A stretch of 6,560 nucleotides of DNA from Actinobacteria bacterium UBA3120 (lineage in GTDB: Bacteria; Actinomycetota; Actinomycetes; S36-B12), in contig DEZY01000176.1 of NCBI GenBank assembly GCA_002365735.1, positions 2,944 to 9,503 on the forward strand, given 5' to 3'. The notes below the pieces were generated by a model. The model was not told the DNA's origin. It saw only the letters and a program-made list of their open reading frames with translations, and searched no databases. Both the position numbers and the translations under genes were made by a program. The stretch's first letter is position 1, and each line of letters starts with the position of its first letter. Below are positions 1 through 6,560 of this stretch, in pieces.

Positions 1-1396
1 TGGGCTCTTTCTCGATGCTGTTTTCGGGAATTGGAGGGGTAGCTCCCGCTGCTGTGGCGGTGGCGTTGCGCCACCTGGCTAAAGCCCACACCATTGTTTT
101 AGGAATGTCCTTGATCGGGGCGAAGCCTCCGACCGCGTCACCGTAAATAGTGGAGTAGCCAACGGCAAGCTCACTTTTATTACCGGTGGCGAGAACGAGA
201 TGGCCGTGTGAGTTCGACAGGGCCATCAGGGTCGTTCCGCGTACTCGAGCTTGCAAGTTCTCTTCCGCAAGGCCAGTGACACCCAGTTCGGCGAGGAACG
301 CATCAACCATGGGGGCTATTGAGACGGTGTGAATTGATAGACCGGTTCGCTCAGAAAGCGCGTAGGCGTCGGCGAGGGAATGTTCCGAAGAATATTCACT
401 GGGCATTGCGCACGCAAAGACATTTTCTTTGCCCAAGGCATCAACGGCGATTGCACCAACGAGTGCCGAATCGATACCACCGCTGGCACCAAAGATAACC
501 GAACTAAATCCATTTTTTTCAACATAGTCACGCAGCGATAACGTGAGCGCGTGGTAAATGGTTTCTAGGGGATCAATAAACGGCTTGAGTTCAACGGGCC
601 CACCCTGATAGGGAAGTTGGATGCGAAGCAGTTCCTCAATATTTTGTGCACCCTGCAGTAAAATATCGCCTTCCGTGGAAACAACCATGCTGCCGCCATC
701 AAAAAGTAATTCGTCTTGACCTCCGACAATGTTGGTGTAAAGAATTGTTGCGCCCGATTCCCGCGCCCGCTCACGGCACAAATCAATCCGAACATTTTCT
801 TTTTGGGATTCGTAGGGGGAGGCGTTGAGAACAGCAAGAATGTCTGCATTGGCCTCGCGGGCCCATTGAACTGGCCCGCCGATACGCCACAGGTCTTCAC
901 AAATTGCCACGGCAATGGTGTGATCTTTGATGTCAAAAATAAGTGGCTCATGCCCTTGGTGGAAATATCGTGCTTCGTCAAAGACACCGTAATTTGGTAG
1001 GAAATGTTTTGCGTACGTCCCCATTACTTGGCCGCTATGCAGGACGGCCGCACTATTGGTTGGTCCGGATTTGCCCACGCCGAGGTAGCCCACAATTACG
1101 TGCGTTGCGCCATTCCCGTCTGCGGCAAGGTCGGTGGCCAGGGTCTTAACGGCGGACAACGATGCGGCCTGGAAATCCTCGCGAAGCGCTAAGTCCTCAA
1201 TGGGGTAACCGTTGAGGACCATTTCCCCAAAAAGAATCAAGTCAACGGGTCCCGCGTGGGCCGCTGAATTCACAGAATCGCGGATCAACCGCGCATTGGC
1301 CGTGAGATCGCCCACCGTGGGATTAACTTGCGCCAAAACGACACTTAATTGGTTCTTGGGGTGGCCCTTCGCGCCTTGGGGCCCATTTTCGCTCAT
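1..1396 (-). CDS. nadE: Glutamine-dependent NAD+ synthetase, C-terminus cut by window edge
   Basis: Cytosolic enzyme for the last step of NAD+ synthesis: it amidates nicotinic acid adenine dinucleotide using ATP, taking ammonia from glutamine. I translated the minus strand from the ATG at 1396-1394 and it stays open for 465 codons to the window edge. The N-terminal nitrilase-type glutaminase domain (about 16-270) shows the Glu-Lys-Cys triad: E58 in FGEMVLNGYP, K130 in AKHFLPNYGVFDE and C166 in VAICEDLW. The synthetase domain (from about 275) has the ATP-pyrophosphatase P-loop SGGIDS (305-310) and the signature ATGNKSELAVGYSTIYGD (403-420), followed by GGFAPIKDIPKT. Roughly 100 residues are probably missing, assuming the short family form; the sequence is unlike the longer M. 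tuberculosis enzyme. The ATG is the only reasonable start: no other in-frame start lies just upstream and the first 16 residues are not conserved. No Shine-Dalgarno is visible. It is divergent from glnA2. The residue before E58 is Gly where Pro is usual. Confidence 0.96.
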   Translation of the reverse strand, partial: MSENGPQGAKGHPKNQLSVVLAQVNPTVGDLTANARLIRDSVNSAAHAGPVDLILFGEMVLNGYPIEDLALREDFQAASLSAVKTLATDLAADGNGATHVIVGYLGVGKSGPTNSAAVLHSGQVMGTYAKHFLPNYGVFDEARYFHQGHEPLIFDIKDHTIAVAICEDLWRIGGPVQWAREANADILAVLNASPYESQKENVRIDLCRERARESGATILYTNIVGGQDELLFDGGSMVVSTEGDILLQGAQNIEELLRIQLPYQGGPVELKPFIDPLETIYHALTLSLRDYVEKNGFSSVIFGASGGIDSALVGAIAVDALGKENVFACAMPSEYSSEHSLADAYALSERTGLSIHTVSIAPMVDAFLAELGVTGLAEENLQARVRGTTLMALSNSHGHLVLATGNKSELAVGYSTIYGDAVGGFAPIKDIPKTMVWALARWRNATATAAGATPPIPENSIEKEP

Positions 1397-1403
1397 GTGG
1401 GTG

Positions 1404-1409
1404 AGGTTA
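1404..1409 (-). promoter_or_regulatory. Possible -10 element of a leaderless nadE promoter
   Basis: Read on the minus strand this is TAACCT, which fits the TAnnnT pattern of actinobacterial -10 elements. It ends seven bases before the A of the nadE ATG, so transcription could start at the start codon itself. Leaderless mRNAs are common in Actinobacteria, and nadE has no Shine-Dalgarno, which supports this reading. The -35 region is poor: at 17-bp spacing it would be TACGAG. The hexamer is also one arm of a 6-bp inverted repeat, AGGTTA (1404-1409) and TAACCT (1420-1425), separated by 10 bp. The second arm could act as a -10 for the plus strand. This is inference from short motifs. Confidence 0.33.
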
Positions 1410-1418
1410 CTGCAGCAT

Positions 1419-1434
1419 TTAACCTGCTCGTAAC
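1419..1434 (-). promoter_or_regulatory. Possible GlnR-like operator between nadE and glnA2
   Basis: On the minus strand the sequence is GTTAC, six bases, then GTTAA. This resembles the two-part actinobacterial GlnR site, recalled as GTnAC-n6-GAAAC in Streptomyces and as AC-n9-AC in mycobacteria; here it is AC-n9-AA. GlnR is the nitrogen-response regulator of many actinobacteria, so a site beside glnA2 would make sense. A further plus-strand GTTAC lies at 1406-1410. The match is imperfect, such short motifs arise by chance, and no GlnR gene is in the window. Confidence 0.22.
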
Positions 1435-1439
1435 ACGAG
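1427..1439. repeat. 13-bp inverted repeat in the nadE-glnA2 intergenic region
   Basis: CTCGT and ACGAG are perfect inverted arms separated by AAC. The 3-base centre makes this more plausible as a DNA operator than as an RNA hairpin. It covers the position where the -35 region of the proposed nadE promoter would lie, so a bound regulator could block nadE. It also overlaps the possible GlnR-like motif, so the two readings may be alternative interpretations of the same bases. The repeat is directly visible; a function is only inferred. Confidence 0.4.
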
Positions 1440-1506
1440 GGAGAGGACGATATCCCTAAAAGGTGGCAGGCTCTCCGATACCCGGTGAACTTTTCGAGAC
1501 AGAGAT

Positions 1507-1511
1507 AAGGG
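1507..1511 (+). promoter_or_regulatory. Ribosome binding site deciding the glnA2 start
   Basis: AAGGG lies eight bases before the ATG at 1520, a normal Shine-Dalgarno distance. It supports starting glnA2 at 1520 rather than at the in-frame GTG at 1463. A second purine patch, AGG at 1513-1515, is too close to the ATG to be the main site. Confidence 0.6.
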
Positions 1512-1519
1512 CAGGCGTA

Positions 1520-2857
1520 ATGGATAAGCAGGCTGAATTCGTATTGCGAACCGTAGAAGAACGCGACATTCGATTCGTACGTTTGTGGTTCACGGACATC
1601 CTTGGAGCTTTGAAATCAGTAGCAATCGCACCCGCTGAGCTTGAAGGAGCTTTCACCGAGGGCATTGGCTTTGATGGTTCAGCCATTGAAGGCTTCGCCC
1701 GGGTATATGAATCTGACATGCTGGCCAGGCCTGATCCCAGTACTTTCAGCATTTTGCCGTGGCGGGAAGAAGGCCCCGGCGTAGCTCGGATGTTCTGCGA
1801 TATCAAAATGCCTGACGGTTCCCCGTCGTTCGCAGATCCACGCCACGTGCTCAAGCGCGCGTTAACAAAAGCGGCTGAGATGGGATTTACTTTCTACACG
1901 CACTCTGAAGTTGAGTTCTATTTGTTCAAAGGTGAACCAGAGTTGGGAAGTGAGCCGGTCCCTATTGATCGATACGGGTATTTTGACAACGCGCCAAATG
2001 GTCTCGCGCACGACTTCAGACGCCAAGCAATCACGACGCTGGAGGCAATGGGAATCTCAGTTGAATTTAGTCACCACGAGGGTGGCCCAGGTCAACAGGA
2101 AATTGATTTGCGCTATGCAGATGCGCTGTCCACCGCTGACAACCTAATGACTTTCCGGCTGGCGATAAAAGAAGTTGCACTGGACCAAGGAATCTTTGCC
2201 TCTTTCATGCCGAAGCCCTTTATGGAACACCCGGGTAGTGGCATGCACACGCACCTTTCCCTTTTCGAAGGTGACACCAATGCTTTCTATGAGCCCGGTG
2301 CTCCCCACCAACTGTCTAAAGTCGCTCGATCATTTCTCGCCGGGCTACTGGTTCATGCACCTGAAATAACTGCGGTGACAAATCAATGGGTCAACTCTTA
2401 TAAGCGCATTGCTGGCGGCGCAGAGGCACCCGCATGGGCCTGTTGGGGCCGTCACAATCGCTCAGCGCTGTTGCGTGTTCCGATTTACAAGCCGGATAAG
2501 GCAAATAGCGCCCGCCTCGAGTACCGGGCTTTGGACAGCGCCGCCAATCCGTATCTCGCATTTGCCGTCTTGCTTTCCGCGGGGCTTAAGGGGATCGAAG
2601 AAGAATATGAGCTGCCGCCAGAAGCTGAAGACAATGTGTGGGCGCTGAGCGAAATTGAGCGCAGTGCTCTGGGAATGAAGCCGTTGCCGGGAAGTTTGAA
2701 CCAGGCGATTATTGCTATGGAAAACAGTGAACTGGTTGCCGATACTCTGGGTGAGCATGTATTCGACTTTTTCCTACGCAATAAGAAGGCCGAGTGGAGC
2801 GAGTACCGCCAGCAAGTGACCCAATGGGAGCTCAACCGATACCTACCTTCCCTTTAG
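1520..2857 (+). CDS. glnA2: Type I glutamine synthetase family protein, GlnA2 type
   Basis: 445 residues, close to the M. tuberculosis GlnA2 length. Family reaction: ATP-dependent joining of glutamate to ammonia; the Streptomyces coelicolor GlnA2 is instead reported to glutamylate polyamines, so the substrate here is open. The N-terminal beta-grasp domain (about 15-100) has FDGSAIEGF with D52, the counterpart of the E. coli ammonium-binding Asp50. Catalytic-domain residues are intact: metal-binding E130, E132, E187 and E194; H243 in GSGMHTH; R296, E302, R314 and R319 around glutamate and ATP; E334 and R336 in RLEYRALDSAANPY. At the position of the adenylylated tyrosine of GlnA1 there is W374 (EDNVWALSE), so GlnE should not modify it there. 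The ATG at 1520 is chosen because it gives the family N-terminus MDKQAEFVLR and has a Shine-Dalgarno; an in-frame GTG at 1463 would add 19 unconserved residues. glnE follows after 32 bp, probably cotranscribed. Confidence 0.95.
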   Translation: MDKQAEFVLRTVEERDIRFVRLWFTDILGALKSVAIAPAELEGAFTEGIGFDGSAIEGFARVYESDMLARPDPSTFSILPWREEGPGVARMFCDIKMPDGSPSFADPRHVLKRALTKAAEMGFTFYTHSEVEFYLFKGEPELGSEPVPIDRYGYFDNAPNGLAHDFRRQAITTLEAMGISVEFSHHEGGPGQQEIDLRYADALSTADNLMTFRLAIKEVALDQGIFASFMPKPFMEHPGSGMHTHLSLFEGDTNAFYEPGAPHQLSKVARSFLAGLLVHAPEITAVTNQWVNSYKRIAGGAEAPAWACWGRHNRSALLRVPIYKPDKANSARLEYRALDSAANPYLAFAVLLSAGLKGIEEEYELPPEAEDNVWALSEIERSALGMKPLPGSLNQAIIAMENSELVADTLGEHVFDFFLRNKKAEWSEYRQQVTQWELNRYLPSL

Positions 2858-2877
2858 ATTTTGTGCGTTTTAGGCAC

Positions 2878-2883
2878 TAAGTT
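2878..2883 (+). promoter_or_regulatory. Possible -10 element of an internal glnE promoter
   Basis: TAAGTT fits the TAnnnT pattern and ends six bases before the GTG start of glnE, which would yield a leaderless transcript. glnE lacks a convincing Shine-Dalgarno; the nearest AGG (2872-2874) is 15 bases upstream. No good -35 is seen, the best being TTTAGA at 2853-2858 with a long 19-bp spacer. The alternative is readthrough from glnA2 with weak initiation at GTG, which would keep GlnE levels low. Confidence 0.2.
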
Positions 2884-2889
2884 CAGCTT

Positions 2890-5859
2890 GTGACCGCCGA
2901 TTCCCCTCAAGGCTCGCCACGTGTGTCTTCGCTGCGCGTGGGATTGCTCAAGGCCGGAGTCACCGACTCAGAAGCCGCACTTACCGCCGTCGCTGAGATT
3001 GAGTCCCACTGCGACCAAGCAATATCTGGTGCTGAACTTTCGCGGGCTCTTACGGGAGTCGCGGACCCCGACCTGGCCCTGACCTCACTTGCGCGATTGG
3101 TCGCTAGTGCGCCAGCACCCGAACTGACTCGACTGATTAAAACCGTTGCTGCTGAACCGACCGTTTTGGGCCGGCTGTTGACTATCCTGGGCGCGTCAAC
3201 GAGGTTCGCTGACTTCTTGGTTCGTCACCCGGAGATTGGCATGATTGCCGATTCACAAGCGTTGGCCGAACCTCCCGCCGGGATTCGGGCCCGCCTAATG
3301 GCTTGTGTCGGGGCCGACCCACTTGAAGAAATTCCGATCGCCATGTCTTGCGACGACAATGTGCTCAATGCCCTGCGGGTTGCATACTTTCAGGAGCTGA
3401 TCGGAATTGCGGTTCGAGATTTGACCGGGATCTACCCCATGGAAGTGATTGCTGGCTGGCTATCAGATTTGGCTGATGCGACCCTTAACGCCGCACTCGC
3501 AATTGGCCGAGTGGGTGTCCATCGTCCACGAACGCCTCTCGCTGTCATTGCGATGGGCAAAAGCGGCGGTCGGGAGTTGAATTATATTTCCGATGTTGAT
3601 GTTATTTTCGCGACGGATGAAAGTGACTCGATTAATGATGCAACCCAAATAGCACGTGGTCTGATGCGGGCATGTAGCGCTATCACCGCGGAAGGATCAA
3701 TCTGGGAGGTCGACGCGGCGCTGCGCCCAGAGGGAAAACAGGGTGCACTCGTGCGCACGGTTGAATCCCATGTTGGTTACTACCAACGATGGGCGAGCAC
3801 GTGGGAGTTTCAGGCGCTGCTCAAAGCCAGGTGTGTCGCTGGTGACCCGATTGTCGGTGAGCAATACATCCATGGTGTTCAGCCATTTATCTGGGCAGCT
3901 GCTGACCGGGATGGATTCGTGAGAGATGTTCAGGCAATGCGCCGAAGGGTTGAAGAGAACGTTGATGCATCAGTTGCCGACCGGGAAATCAAATTGGGCC
4001 CAGGTGGGCTGCGTGACATCGAGTTTTCTGTGCAGCTCCTTCAACTTGTCCATGGTCGCAGCGATGTGCTGATTAGGAGTAGCAACACGATTGATGCGCT
4101 TCGGGCACTGGCCATGTGGGGCTACGTCGGTCGAGAGGAAGCTTCTCAACTTGAACATTCGTATCGCTTCTTGCGCACGCTGGAACACAGAATCCAATTG
4201 CGTCACCTGCGCCGCACCCACATTATGCCCCAAGATCCAGATGAACTGCGAGTTATTGCCCGCAGCATGGGCATCACGAGTAACCCCATTGACACCTTGA
4301 TAAGTCAGTGGGGGAGTAACCGTACCGAGGTGCGCCGGATCCACGAGAAATTGTTTTACCGACCTCTGCTCAATGCTGTAGCTGGACTTGACGCATCTGC
4401 GGCCCGACTCGGCAGCGCTGCCGCGACCGAGCGACTTCGTGCACTTGGTTTTCTTGACCCGGCTGGAGCCCTGCGCAACATTGAAGCACTCAGCAGCGGT
4501 GTGAGCAGAAGATCTAATATTCAACGAACATTGCTGCCGGTAATGCTGTCCTGGTTTGCCCAGGCACCATTTCCTGACACCGGACTGAGCGGCTTTCGTG
4601 CCGTAAGTGACCAAGTGGGGTCAAGCCATTGGTATCTGCGTCTATTGCGGGATGAGTCACTTATCGCGCAGCGCTTGGCCTACCTGCTGGCGTCGAGTCG
4701 GTACGTCACCGAACTTATCCGCAAAGTGCCGGAATCCATTTCCATGCTTGCCCACAATGAAGATCTGGTCCCGCCAGTGTTGGGGCCAGAAATCGACTCG
4801 ATTCTCAAACGTCACCTAGAACCCGAACGTGCAGTGTCATCTCTGCGTGCGATCAGGCGACGGGAACTTTTTAGAACGAGTTCGGCTGATGCTTTGCGGT
4901 TGACGGACATCATCACGGTGGGACGGGCGCTCACCGAAGTTGCTGAAGCAACAATCGTGGGAGCCCTTGCGTGCACCAACGAGGGGGATCCGAGTGTGCG
5001 GGTAGCCGTAATCGGGATGGGCCGCTTCGGCGGTTGCGAATTGGGCTTCGGTAGTGATGCGGACCTGATGTTTGTCTTTGAACCTGCCGTCGGTGCCGAC
5101 CATGAAGCAGCGGCCAAGAGCGCATTTGCCCGGGTGAATCAAATGCGAAGTTTACTCAGCGCCCCCGCAGATGAACCACCGCTTGAACTCGATACTGATC
5201 TGCGCCCAGAAGGCAAGAACGGTCCGCTAGTTCGATCCTTGGATTCATTTGCCGCTTACTACAAAAAATGGTCATCACCGTGGGAAGCCCAAGCGCTTCT
5301 GCGCGCGCGAACCGTGGCTGGCGATGCAGATTTGGGTGCACGTTTTGAAAAGATGATCGCCCCAGTTCGTTATCCGGTTACCGGTTTGGATGCCACAGCG
5401 CTTTTAGAGATGCGCACACTCAAGGCGCGGATGGAAACTGAGCGGCTTCCGAGGGGGATCGACCCCAACCGGCATATTAAATTGGGGCGTGGGGGGCTCA
5501 GTGATGTCGAATGGACGATTCAACTGCTGCAACTAAGCCACGGTCACGAGTACCCTGAATTGCGCACCACCCAAACACTGCAAGCATTGGCTGCTGCAGA
5601 ACAAGGGCAGCTGATTAGTCATCAAGATTCGGTGATCCTGGCTGAAGCGTGGACGCTGGCGAGTGAAGTCCGCAACGCAATCGTGCTGGTCAAAGGCAAA
5701 TCAAGTGACGTGCTACCGATTGACGTCACCGATCTTGCAGCGATCGCTTACTTGATGGGATATTCACGTTCGCGGGTTGGACAACTAGAACAGGATTACT
5801 TGCGCGCAACTCGTAGGGCCCGCGGGGTCACCGAGCGGGTCTTCTACGGTAAAGAATAA
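2890..5859 (+). CDS. glnE: Bifunctional glutamine synthetase adenylyltransferase / adenylyl-removing enzyme
   Basis: 989 residues, the usual length for actinobacterial GlnE. It attaches AMP to a tyrosine of glutamine synthetase when nitrogen is plentiful, lowering its activity, and removes it by phosphorolysis when nitrogen is scarce. Two homologous nucleotidyltransferase halves are visible. The N-terminal adenylyl-removing half has GKSGGRELNYISDVDVIF with D235 and D237, a third acidic residue D275 before LRPEGK, and IKLGPGGLRDIEF (367-379). The C-terminal adenylylating half repeats this order: GRFGGCELGFGSDADLMF with D723 and D725, D768 before LRPEGK, and IKLGRGGLSDVEW (863-875). Both sites therefore look intact. 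A mainly helical linker (about 440-600) joins them. The start is the GTG at 2890; GTGs at 2923 and 2938 are in-frame alternatives. It lies 32 bp behind glnA2 and converges on its presumed target, glnA1. In E. coli GlnE answers to PII and glutamine; no PII gene is in the window. Confidence 0.97.
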   Translation: MTADSPQGSPRVSSLRVGLLKAGVTDSEAALTAVAEIESHCDQAISGAELSRALTGVADPDLALTSLARLVASAPAPELTRLIKTVAAEPTVLGRLLTILGASTRFADFLVRHPEIGMIADSQALAEPPAGIRARLMACVGADPLEEIPIAMSCDDNVLNALRVAYFQELIGIAVRDLTGIYPMEVIAGWLSDLADATLNAALAIGRVGVHRPRTPLAVIAMGKSGGRELNYISDVDVIFATDESDSINDATQIARGLMRACSAITAEGSIWEVDAALRPEGKQGALVRTVESHVGYYQRWASTWEFQALLKARCVAGDPIVGEQYIHGVQPFIWAAADRDGFVRDVQAMRRRVEENVDASVADREIKLGPGGLRDIEFSVQLLQLVHGRSDVLIRSSNTIDALRALAMWGYVGREEASQLEHSYRFLRTLEHRIQLRHLRRTHIMPQDPDELRVIARSMGITSNPIDTLISQWGSNRTEVRRIHEKLFYRPLLNAVAGLDASAARLGSAAATERLRALGFLDPAGALRNIEALSSGVSRRSNIQRTLLPVMLSWFAQAPFPDTGLSGFRAVSDQVGSSHWYLRLLRDESLIAQRLAYLLASSRYVTELIRKVPESISMLAHNEDLVPPVLGPEIDSILKRHLEPERAVSSLRAIRRRELFRTSSADALRLTDIITVGRALTEVAEATIVGALACTNEGDPSVRVAVIGMGRFGGCELGFGSDADLMFVFEPAVGADHEAAAKSAFARVNQMRSLLSAPADEPPLELDTDLRPEGKNGPLVRSLDSFAAYYKKWSSPWEAQALLRARTVAGDADLGARFEKMIAPVRYPVTGLDATALLEMRTLKARMETERLPRGIDPNRHIKLGRGGLSDVEWTIQLLQLSHGHEYPELRTTQTLQALAAAEQGQLISHQDSVILAEAWTLASEVRNAIVLVKGKSSDVLPIDVTDLAAIAYLMGYSRSRVGQLEQDYLRATRRARGVTERVFYGKE

Positions 5860-5877
5860 TTAGCTGGTGGCTGCTTA

Positions 5878-5909
5878 CCCAAATGCAGTCGCGCAGTTGG
5901 GCATTTTTT
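5878..5909 (+). terminator. Rho-independent terminator of glnA2-glnE
   Basis: CCCAAATGC (5878-5886) pairs with GCAGTTGGG (5893-5901) around the loop AGTCGC. This gives a nine-position stem with one A-G mismatch, followed two bases later by six Ts (5904-5909). It begins 19 bases after the glnE stop codon. Read from the other strand, the hairpin has no T-tract after it, so it should mainly stop plus-strand transcription. The T-tract contains part of the glnA1 stop codon (5908-5910), so the terminator and the convergent gene overlap. Confidence 0.75.
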
Positions 5910-6560
5910 AGAGGTCGTAGTACATCTCGAACTCATGTGGATGTGGACGAAGGCGCATGGGCGCGATTTCGTTGGTGCGCTTGTAATCAATCCAGGTCTC
6001 GATCAGATCTGCGGGGAACACTCCACCAGCCTGCAGGTACTCGTTGTCCGCTTCAAGTGCCTCAAGGGCACGATCAAGGGATGCGGGCAACTGCGGAATA
6101 TTTGCCAATTCTTCTGGCGGCAATTCGTACAGATCCTTGTCAACGGGAGCAAGTGGCTCGATCTTGTTCTTGATTCCGTCAATCCCGGCCATAAGCTGGG
6201 CTGAGAAGGCAAGGTAGGGGTTACTCGAGGGGTCCGGTACCCGAAATTCCACACGTTTGGCCTTAGGAGAGGAACCGGTCACGGGGATGCGAATACAGGC
6301 TGACCGGTTTCGCGCGGAGTACACCAAGTTCACGGGAGCCTCAAAGCCCGGCACCAGACGGTGGTAGCTGTTAACGGTGGGGTTAGTAAACCCAAGCAGC
6401 GACGGTGCGTGGTGCAAAAGGCCACCGATATACCAGCGAGCAAGATCAGAGAGACCTCCGTAGCCGCTTTCATCGTAAAACAGTGGCTTTCCGTCGAGCC
6501 ACAGTGATTGGTGGCAGTGCATGCCTGAACCGTTGTCACCAAAGCGTGGTTTTGGCATGA
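5908..6560 (-). CDS. glnA: Glutamine synthetase type I, adenylylatable, N-terminus cut by window edge
   Basis: C-terminal part of the main ammonia-assimilating glutamine synthetase (actinobacterial GlnA1), a cytosolic dodecamer in its family. The frame is open to the right edge; the cut codon before the first visible Met (6558-6556) ends in TC, as expected for Phe in the family motif FMPKP. Counting from that Met, 216 residues are present, a little under half the usual length of about 470. Visible active-site residues are H14 in GSGMHCH, R67 and E73 in [11 protein letters not shown]85 and R90 in NRSACIRIP, and E104 and R106 in [15 protein letters not shown]144 in [10 protein letters not shown] (codon 6129-6127) matches the tyrosine modified by GlnE (Tyr397 in E. 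coli). The protein ends EFEMYYDL, typical of the family. It is convergent with glnE, and its TAA stop sits in the glnE terminator T-tract. Its promoter is outside the window, so its regulation cannot be read here. Confidence 0.96.
   Translation of the reverse strand, partial: MPKPRFGDNGSGMHCHQSLWLDGKPLFYDESGYGGLSDLARWYIGGLLHHAPSLLGFTNPTVNSYHRLVPGFEAPVNLVYSARNRSACIRIPVTGSSPKAKRVEFRVPDPSSNPYLAFSAQLMAGIDGIKNKIEPLAPVDKDLYELPPEELANIPQLPASLDRALEALEADNEYLQAGGVFPADLIETWIDYKRTNEIAPMRLRPHPHEFEMYYDL

Noticed and set aside
565..987. Minus-strand 140-codon frame and nearby plus-strand frames of 60-94 codons in the left part
   Set aside because: They lie out of frame within nadE, whose true frame is open across the whole region with intact catalytic motifs.
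1451..1456. TATCCC as a -10 element for glnA2
   Set aside because: It lacks the conserved final T, and no -35 stands out at the right distance; the glnA2 promoter is left uncalled.
1463..1519. Upstream GTG start adding 19 residues to GlnA2
   Set aside because: The extra residues match nothing in the family, while the ATG at 1520 has a good Shine-Dalgarno and gives the conserved N-terminus.
2863..2877. Small hairpin (GTGC, seven-base loop, GCAC) between glnA2 and glnE
   Set aside because: Only four base pairs and no T-tract; too weak to call a terminator or attenuator.
3970..4614. Long minus-strand open frame (214 codons) antisense to glnE
   Set aside because: It lies wholly inside a well-supported gene, its protein shows no recognisable motif or family and is rich in low-likelihood residue runs, and no promoter or ribosome site is evident. 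It is a shadow of glnE codon usage.
1..6560. Search for a novel system, mobile element, RNA gene, CRISPR array or phage feature
   Set aside because: Four familiar core-metabolism genes fill the window, in an order seen at least partly in other actinobacteria, and no stretch over 123 bp lacks a gene.

Overview
This window looks like chromosomal DNA from an actinobacterium (Actinomycetota). The evidence is the gene set and order: two glutamine synthetases of the actinobacterial GlnA1 and GlnA2 types flank a GlnE adenylyltransferase. The GlnA2 and GlnA1 sequences also closely resemble mycobacterial and Streptomyces proteins as I recall them. GC content looks moderate by eye, clearly below that of Streptomyces. 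That would fit lower-GC lineages such as some freshwater or Microbacteriaceae-like groups, but I cannot place it further from sequence alone.

Layout, left to right. Positions 1-1396 (minus strand) hold most of a glutamine-dependent NAD+ synthetase gene (nadE), whose C-terminal part lies beyond the left edge. A 123-bp divergent intergenic region (1397-1519) separates it from glnA2 and holds several short repeat motifs that may be regulatory. glnA2 (1520-2857, plus) is followed 32 bp later by glnE (2890-5859, plus); the two are probably one transcription unit. A Rho-independent terminator (5878-5909) closes this unit. Its T-tract overlaps the stop codon of a convergent gene, glnA1 (5908-6560, minus), of which only the C-terminal 217 or so codons are in the window.

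How the genes fit together: GlnA1 is the main ammonia-assimilating glutamine synthetase and carries the tyrosine that GlnE adenylylates and de-adenylylates. GlnA2 has tryptophan at that position, so it should escape this control, and its true substrate may not be ammonia. NadE consumes glutamine as its nitrogen donor. The window is therefore a compact glutamine supply, control and use locus.

Nearly every base is accounted for by four genes; the largest gene-free stretch is 123 bp. I saw no RNA genes, insertion sequences, CRISPR arrays, attachment sites or signs of recent transfer. I do not think the window contains an undescribed system. The points worth a second look are regulatory details and residue-level differences.
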